A DNA stretch of 64,000 nt, taken from assembly GCA_047975025.1 (NCBI GenBank), contig JBKECY010000003.1, positions 36,188-100,187 of the forward strand, written 5' to 3'. Each line of letters starts with the position of its first letter. The first letter of the stretch is position 1. The translations under genes were made by a program, and so were the position numbers. A model generated the notes under the pieces. That model was not told the origin of the DNA. It saw nothing but the letters and a program-made list of their open reading frames with translations, and made no database searches. Origin of the DNA: JBKECY01 sp047975025 (lineage in GTDB: Bacteria > Bacillota > Clostridia > Lachnospirales > Lachnospiraceae). Positions 58,731 to 64,000 of this stretch are shown one piece after another.

Positions 58731-59585
58731 ATGGCCGGCGGAAAGAGTCGAGAATTAAAAAATCGCATGAAGGGTGTAGGAAATACACAAAAGATTGTAA
58801 AGGCCATGGGCCTGGTCGCATCCTCAAAACTTGGACGGGCAAACGATCAAATTCAGAGGAGCAGACCATATTTCCAAATGTTGTACTCTACGCTTGTAGA
58901 GGCGGCAGAATCAAGTGTGGATTTTGAAAGCTTATATCTTAAAAAGATACGAGAAGGTCCGGCTTGTGTTATTGTATTAGGCGGTGATAGAGGGCTTGCA
59001 GGGGGATATAACAGTAATGTTTTTCGTGCCGTGAAGAGAATTGCTGAAGAGGAAAGCGTGATAATCATTCCAATTGGGAAAAAAAGCTTTGAGTATTACA
59101 AAAAGAGAGATAGTTCACTTTGGAGTACACAGCAGATGCTGCTTAGTGAGATGAGTATCAGCAGTTGTTTCGAGTTAGGGAAAATGATTTGTGATGCGTA
59201 TTTGAATGGTACAATTTCGAAAATATACATGGTTTATACAAATTTCCGCTCTAGAATTGAACAGGTTGTAGATACGATGCCCATTTTGCCTTTGGAGGAT
59301 ATTATTAGAAAAAAGGACATTAAAAAAAAGAATGTGTTATTTGAGCCAGATGAAGAAACAGTATTTAACGCAATTGTACCGGAATATGTGGCAGGTTTGT
59401 TATATGGTGGTGTGTGTGAAGCGCTTGCTTCAGAGCTAGCAGCCAGAAGTGCTGCTATGGATGCCGCTGGCAAAAATGCAGATGAAATACTGGAAAAACT
59501 AGAGATACAGTTCAATCGAGAAAGGCAAGGGTCCATAACACAAGAAATAACAGAGATTGTTGCAGGTTCAGGAGGAAACATTTAA
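58731..59585 (+). CDS. atpG: F-type ATP synthase subunit gamma
   Basis: 284 residues. Central rotor shaft. The start MAGGKSRELKNRMKGVGNTQ with KIVKAMGLVASSKLGRA and the C-terminal ERQGSITQEITEIVAGS are characteristic; the core between 90 and 200 is more diverged than in most Clostridia. Confidence 0.9.
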   Translation: MAGGKSRELKNRMKGVGNTQKIVKAMGLVASSKLGRANDQIQRSRPYFQMLYSTLVEAAESSVDFESLYLKKIREGPACVIVLGGDRGLAGGYNSNVFRAVKRIAEEESVIIIPIGKKSFEYYKKRDSSLWSTQQMLLSEMSISSCFELGKMICDAYLNGTISKIYMVYTNFRSRIEQVVDTMPILPLEDIIRKKDIKKKNVLFEPDEETVFNAIVPEYVAGLLYGGVCEALASELAARSAAMDAAGKNADEILEKLEIQFNRERQGSITQEITEIVAGSGGNI

Positions 59586-59586
59586 T

Positions 59587-60975
59587 ATGAGTACAACAAA
59601 AAATATTGGGATAATTACACAGATTAATGGGCCTGTACTTGATGTGAAGTTTCCGGAAGGAAAGCTGCCGGCCATTCTAAATGCTTTGCAAATTGAAAGA
59701 AAAGACTGTATGCTTACTGTAGAGGTAGAGCAGCAAATAGGTGATCATGAGGTGCGCTGTATCGCGATGGGAGATACAAGCGGATTATCCAGAGGACTTG
59801 AAGTGGTAGACACGGGAGAACCAATAAAGGTTCCGGTTGGCAACGAGACACTTGGAAGAATGTTCAATTTACTGGGAGAACCAATTGATAATCTTCCGGC
59901 ACTGGATGATAGGGTAAGTAAAAAGCAGATATACAAATCGCCTCCTGAATTTGAAAATCAAAAAAATACCAATGAAATTTTTGTAACAGGAATTAAAGTT
60001 ATTGATTTACTTTGCCCTTATGCAAAAGGAGGTAAAATAGGACTTTTTGGAGGAGCTGGAGTAGGAAAAACTGTCTTGATTATGGAATTGATACATAGTA
60101 TAGCCAGTAAGTATAATGGAATATCTGTCTTTACTGGAGTGGGCGAGCGTTCCAGAGAAGGAAATGATTTGTATCATGAGATGAAGGACAGTGGTGTGCT
60201 AGAGAAAACAGCCTTAATTTATGGGCAAATGAATGAGCCACCAGGAGCAAGGCTTAGAGTTCCGCTATCAGGTCTTACAATGGCTGAGTATTTTAGAGAT
60301 GAGCAAAAGCAAGATGTCCTGCTTTTTATAGATAATATTTTTCGCTTTTCTCAGGCTGGAAGTGAAGTGTCAGCACTTTTGGGTAGAATGCCATCAGCAG
60401 TCGGGTACCAACCTACACTTGCAAGTGAAATGGGAGCGTTACAGGAACGAATAACATCTACAAAAGATGGTTCAATAACAAGTGTTCAAGCAATATATGT
60501 TCCTGCAGATGATTTAACTGACCCTGCGCCTGCTACGACATATAGCCATCTGGATGCTACAACGGTTTTAAGCAGGAATATTGCATCCATGGGGATTTAT
60601 CCTGCGGTTGATCCTCTGGATTCTTTCAGTAGTCTTTTGACACCAGATGTGGTGGGGAAAGAGCATTATGAAATAGCAATGCAAGTACAAGCAACTTTGC
60701 AAAGATATAAGGAGCTTCAGGATATTATTGCTATTATGGGAATGGATGAGTTGGCAGATGAGGATAAGGACATTGTATTAAGGGCCAGACGGATTCAACG
60801 GTTTCTTTCACAACCGTTTACTGTTGCAGAACAATTTACAGGGATGGGCGGGAGATATGTGCCACTGAGCAAAACGCTTTCTGGATTCAAAGAGATCTTA
60901 AACGGCAAATATGACGAAGTGCCAGAAGAAAATTTCTTGTTTATTGGAGAAATAGAAGAAGCGCTTAAAAAGTGA
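59587..60975 (+). CDS. atpD: F-type ATP synthase subunit beta
   Basis: 462 residues. Catalytic subunit of F1. P-loop GGAGVGKTV near 156, catalytic GVGERSREGNDLY near 184 and the Walker B DVLLFIDNIFRF near 243 are intact. The ATG (59587) follows AGGAGG at 59570-59575, just after atpG. Confidence 0.95.
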   Translation: MSTTKNIGIITQINGPVLDVKFPEGKLPAILNALQIERKDCMLTVEVEQQIGDHEVRCIAMGDTSGLSRGLEVVDTGEPIKVPVGNETLGRMFNLLGEPIDNLPALDDRVSKKQIYKSPPEFENQKNTNEIFVTGIKVIDLLCPYAKGGKIGLFGGAGVGKTVLIMELIHSIASKYNGISVFTGVGERSREGNDLYHEMKDSGVLEKTALIYGQMNEPPGARLRVPLSGLTMAEYFRDEQKQDVLLFIDNIFRFSQAGSEVSALLGRMPSAVGYQPTLASEMGALQERITSTKDGSITSVQAIYVPADDLTDPAPATTYSHLDATTVLSRNIASMGIYPAVDPLDSFSSLLTPDVVGKEHYEIAMQVQATLQRYKELQDIIAIMGMDELADEDKDIVLRARRIQRFLSQPFTVAEQFTGMGGRYVPLSKTLSGFKEILNGKYDEVPEENFLFIGEIEEALKK

Positions 60976-61001
60976 AACAACAAATAGAGCAGAGGTGAAG
61001 A

Positions 61002-61409
61002 ATGGAGCTTTTTGAACTCAGAATTGTTACGCCTGATGGACTTTTGTATAGTGGCCCAGTCCGCTATGTCAAAGTGAGATCAATCGTGGGGGACATTGCT
61101 ATATTAGCGCGTCACATAGATTATGTGACAGCGTTAGGCATGGGAGAGTGCAAAGTGGTAATGGAAGATGAACAGGAGCAGTATGCGGCTTGTATTGGCG
61201 GAATGATTTCAGTGAAAAAAGGAACGGTGGTTATTGTTGCAACCACATTTGAATGGGCAGATGATCTGGATGCAGAACGAATCGATCGGGCAAAAAGCAA
61301 AGCAAAGGAAAGAGAAGAAGCTGCTGATAATGAGAACGAACTTATGCGAGCGAAGGCTAAACTACAAAGGGTAGCTGTTAGAAAAAAAGTTATAGGGCGA
61401 AAAAAATAG
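61002..61409 (+). CDS. atpC: F-type ATP synthase subunit epsilon
   Basis: 135 residues. N-terminal beta sandwich (MELFELRIVTPDGLLYSG; VRSIVGDIAILARH) followed by a two-helix C-terminal part rich in A, E and K. It regulates and couples F1 to the c ring. Last gene of the atp set, 19 nt before the K+ transporter. Confidence 0.9.
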   Translation: MELFELRIVTPDGLLYSGPVRYVKVRSIVGDIAILARHIDYVTALGMGECKVVMEDEQEQYAACIGGMISVKKGTVVIVATTFEWADDLDAERIDRAKSKAKEREEAADNENELMRAKAKLQRVAVRKKVIGRKK

Positions 61410-61428
61410 CTTTATAAGGGGGAACGAT

Positions 61429-62856
61429 GTGCTAGTACAAAAACTACAAAAAATTTACTATCATTTGAAAGTAAATGTTATTAGTTTTTTGAAAAAACGA
61501 ACACCTATTCAAGTGGTACTGTTTGGTTTCGTATTGGTGATATTAATTGGCGGCTTTTTGTTGTGGTTGCCATTTTCTCAAGTGACAGGTGAGGTCAGTT
61601 ATTTAGACTGCCTTTTTACTGCAGTATCAGCTACGTGTGTGACTGGACTGGTCGTTGTGAATACGGCAGCAGAATGGACAGAAGTAGGGAAAGTTATTAT
61701 TTTGGGTATGATTCAAATTGGAGGTCTTAGTTTTGTAACTCTTTTTACTTTTATTGTTGTTAGTGCAGGTAAAAAAGTAAATATGAGAAGCCGGCTATTA
61801 GTACAAGCATCCCTAAATCAAAATAGTATGAAAGGGATGGTGCGCATAGTAAAATTAGCAATTAAAGGAACCTTGCTGTTTGAAGCTATGGGAGCCATAA
61901 TATTGTTTTTACGATTTCGATATACTTATGGAATAGGTTTTGGAAAATCTGTAGCTTATGGAATTTTTCACTCAGTTTCTGCATTTTGTAATGCGGGGTT
62001 TGATATTATTGGTGAGCTGAGCCTGCAGCCTTTTGTGGGAGATCCGATTATTAATATTACAATAATGACATTGATTATTACAGGAGGGATTGGGTTTATA
62101 GTCTGGAAAGATATAGTTGCAGTCATATCAGTCTGGACCAAGAAGAGACAGACGCAAAGAGTCTTTTCCCTTCATTCGAAGTTGGCAATAAGAACGACAT
62201 TAATTTTGATTTTGGCAGGTAGTATATATTTCTTTGCTACAGAATACACTAATTCAAACACATTAGGAAAACTTGATTTAGGAGAAAAAATACTGGCATC
62301 TATTTTTCAGTCTGTTACATTAAGAACGGCGGGATTTTTCACAATAGCACAAGATGCACTGACTGAATCTTCAAAGTTTGTATCTTCTATGTTTATGTTG
62401 ATTGGAGGCTCTCCGGGAGGAACAGCAGGTGGTGTAAAAACAGTGACATTGGCGATTGTGGTGAGCAGTGTATGGTCAACATTCAAAGGAGAGAACGATA
62501 TTGATGTTTTGCATCGAAGGATTTCTGTGAGATTATTACAAAGAGCAATTGCAGTGATTGGGGCAATGTTCAGTCTGTGGTTTTTAGTTTCTACAATTAT
62601 AGAGTTTACAATGATAAATTCCTTAGGGACATTTTCATTTATGGATATTCTATTTGAAGTAGCTTCAGCGTTAGGGACAGTTGGACTTTCGACAGGGATG
62701 ACACCATATCTTAATGTAGTAGGTAAAGTCTTAATTATGCTCTGCATGTTTATAGGGCGGCTAGGACCGATAGGAATTGCGAGTTCGCTCCAGAAAAAAT
62801 CACATTTGAAGGATGACAGAATTCGATTACCAAAGGAAGATGTAATTATAGGATGA
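61429..62856 (+). CDS. ktrB: KtrB/TrkH-type potassium transport channel
   Basis: 475 residues, about ten membrane helices with four pore loops: AVSATCVTGLVV near 65, SAFCNAGFDI near 185, TLRTAGFFT near 299 and SALGTVGLSTG near 416. These carry the conserved selectivity glycines. GTG start at 61429 behind AAGGGGG. It works with the KtrA-type NAD/ATP-binding subunit encoded next, usually Na+-stimulated, which fits the Na+-type ATP synthase beside it. Confidence 0.9.
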   Translation: MLVQKLQKIYYHLKVNVISFLKKRTPIQVVLFGFVLVILIGGFLLWLPFSQVTGEVSYLDCLFTAVSATCVTGLVVVNTAAEWTEVGKVIILGMIQIGGLSFVTLFTFIVVSAGKKVNMRSRLLVQASLNQNSMKGMVRIVKLAIKGTLLFEAMGAIILFLRFRYTYGIGFGKSVAYGIFHSVSAFCNAGFDIIGELSLQPFVGDPIINITIMTLIITGGIGFIVWKDIVAVISVWTKKRQTQRVFSLHSKLAIRTTLILILAGSIYFFATEYTNSNTLGKLDLGEKILASIFQSVTLRTAGFFTIAQDALTESSKFVSSMFMLIGGSPGGTAGGVKTVTLAIVVSSVWSTFKGENDIDVLHRRISVRLLQRAIAVIGAMFSLWFLVSTIIEFTMINSLGTFSFMDILFEVASALGTVGLSTGMTPYLNVVGKVLIMLCMFIGRLGPIGIASSLQKKSHLKDDRIRLPKEDVIIG

Positions 62857-62866
62857 GAGGTGCAGT

Positions 62867-63511
62867 ATGGAATTACCGCAAATTAATAAGAATACATCTA
62901 TAGCCGTTTTGGGCTTGGGGAAATTTGGAATGAGTGTGGCGAGAACTCTTTGTGAAAATGGATATCGAGTACTCTGTTGTGATAAGAATGCAATATTAGT
63001 TCAGGAAATATCAGATATTGCTACTCATGCAATGCAGTTGGATACTACTGAGCCGACAATTTTGAATTCATTAGGAATAGGAAATTATGATATTGTAATT
63101 GTCGCTTTTAGTGAGGATTTTGAGGCGGAACTATTAACTACTATGATGGCAAAAGAAATGGGAGTTCCGTTTATTGTGGCGAAAGCGACAGGGCTACGTC
63201 AGAAAAAGGTTTTGGAGAATATAGGAACAGACCTAGTTGTTATGCCAGAAGTGGAAATGGGAAGATGGTTCGTAAACAAATTAATGAATAACGACCCGAT
63301 GGATTATATTCATCATTCTGATCATTATGAGATAGTTGAGATAAAAGCAAAAAAAGAGTGGATCGGAAAGAATTTAGATACATTAGATCTTCGTAATCTT
63401 CACAAGCTAAATGTGTTGACGATTATTCGAAATGGGAATGTAATAGAGGGTATTTCACAAGCAACTGTTATTCTAGATGATGACTTAATTATTGCTGTTC
63501 ATACTCTTTAG
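62867..63511 (+). CDS. ktrA: KtrA/TrkA-type regulatory subunit
   Basis: 214 residues. RCK_N Rossmann domain with GLGKFGMSVA near 17-26 and a following acidic residue (CDKNA), then an RCK_C domain from about 140 (EIKAKKEWIGKNL). It gates the KtrB channel in response to nucleotides; RCK_C domains in this group often bind c-di-AMP. It lies 10 nt after ktrB. Confidence 0.9.
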   Translation: MELPQINKNTSIAVLGLGKFGMSVARTLCENGYRVLCCDKNAILVQEISDIATHAMQLDTTEPTILNSLGIGNYDIVIVAFSEDFEAELLTTMMAKEMGVPFIVAKATGLRQKKVLENIGTDLVVMPEVEMGRWFVNKLMNNDPMDYIHHSDHYEIVEIKAKKEWIGKNLDTLDLRNLHKLNVLTIIRNGNVIEGISQATVILDDDLIIAVHTL

Positions 63512-63670
63512 ATGGAAAAATATAATAGTTTAGTTTATAATCTATATATTGAAGAAATGATTTGATGTCAAATAGAGTGCTTCAATAGATATCGTTCAAA
63601 AGCAATAAGCATTAGGCAATACTACCACTTTCTATAGAAAGTGCTGAATCGTGAAAAATAACTCAAATTC
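63512..63670. other. Intergenic region between ktrA and the rRNA promoters
   Basis: No gene. A perfect 18-bp palindrome CACTTTCTATAGAAAGTG lies at 63626-63643 without a T tract. Confidence 0.5.
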
Positions 63671-63673
63671 CTC

Positions 63674-63740
63674 TTGACTTTTCCGAATAAAAAAAATATT
63701 CAGAAAGTGATTGACAAATAGTTGCCTTGGGTGCTATACT
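63674..63740 (+). promoter_or_regulatory. Tandem promoters of a probable rRNA operon
   Basis: P1: TTGACT (63674-63679), 17-bp spacer, TATTCA (63697-63702). P2: TTGACA (63711-63716), 18-bp spacer, TATACT (63735-63740). Tandem strong promoters are typical of rRNA operons. Confidence 0.75.
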
Positions 63741-63746
63741 GTCAAA

Positions 63747-64000
63747 GTTGCGTTTCTGAGGAACAACAAAACGGAAACAGCAGCAACAGTACCTTGATAA
63801 TCGAAGAGTGAAACACACAAGAACCTGTAAATTCATGCGATGTATGAATTTATAGATCTCGAAAATTCCGCATGGATCAGCCTTTGAAAAAAGGAAAGAT
63901 TCATGTAAAAAAGAACGAAAGTCCGAAAGGACATTGAGAATAAATCTCTAAACAGTAAAAAATGGATAGATAGCCAAGAGTTATCTTGAAACAGATCAAA
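63747..64000 (+). other. Probable rRNA operon leader (16S gene lies beyond the window)
   Basis: No coding frame. TACCTTGATAATCGAAGAGTG (63792-63812 region) followed by small hairpins (AAATTCAT/ATGAATTT near 63829; GTCC GAAA GGAC near 63923) resembles pre-16S leaders of Lachnospiraceae. The 16S start itself is not in the window. Confidence 0.6.

Overview
The window looks like a low- to mid-GC Firmicutes chromosome, most likely Lachnospiraceae (Clostridia). The signs are Firmicutes-type pyrimidine genes (pyrK plus class 1B pyrD), a GntR-clpC pair, the gene sets around VanZ, DUF5721 and DUF6142 proteins, TTG/GTG starts behind strong AGGAGG ribosome sites, and an rRNA-type promoter and leader at the right edge. 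This is inferred from recognised protein families, not from a database search.

Layout. 1-18186 is ordinary chromosome: a partial DUF5721 gene, a cold-shock gene on the minus strand, UMP synthesis (pyrC-pyrF-pyrK-pyrD, then pyrE after a terminator), small membrane and HD-phosphohydrolase genes, an M29 aminopeptidase, part of IMP synthesis (purE-purM-purN-purD), a GntR regulator with clpC, a small unknown protein and radA. 18187 to about 52150 is a conjugative mobile element. 52158-64000 is chromosome again: a minus-strand ammonium transporter fused to a PII domain, a complete F-type ATP synthase operon read the other way, a Ktr/Trk potassium uptake pair, and the promoters and leader of a probable rRNA operon whose 16S gene lies beyond the window.

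The mobile element carries secreted and surface proteins (a DUF5648-repeat protein and a roughly 1470-residue SpaA/Cna-B adhesin), a type IV secretion operon (VirB2-like, VirD4, TrbL/VirB6-like, lysozyme/NlpC-P60, VirB3-like, VirB4 split into two genes, a CpaE-like ATPase and several one- or two-helix membrane proteins), an ArdC/TOPRIM protein, a small PD-(D/E)XK-like protein, a winged-helix Rep-like protein beside a plausible replication origin, ribbon-helix-helix proteins, a MOBP-type relaxase, ParA/ParB and an IS30 transposase. I find no tyrosine or serine integrase in it. It resembles a plasmid-like conjugative element that has become chromosomal by a route the sequence does not show.

Most unusual signals: (1) the adhesin frame ends at a dnaX-like -1 frameshift cassette (internal AGGAGG, 10 nt, A AAA AAG) that leads straight into a downstream frame; (2) nine copies of the palindrome GTGGCAAATTTGCCAC cluster around the relaxase and parAB genes, one of them inside the relaxase frame, and are the natural candidates for parS; (3) the divergent amt and atp operons carry matching leader RNAs, each with a short helix that differs in sequence but keeps pairing, a conserved TTAGCTTTAGGGTGGAGAGC block and a terminator; (4) next to the IS30 transposase lies a gene made only of tandem IS30-type helix-turn-helix units.
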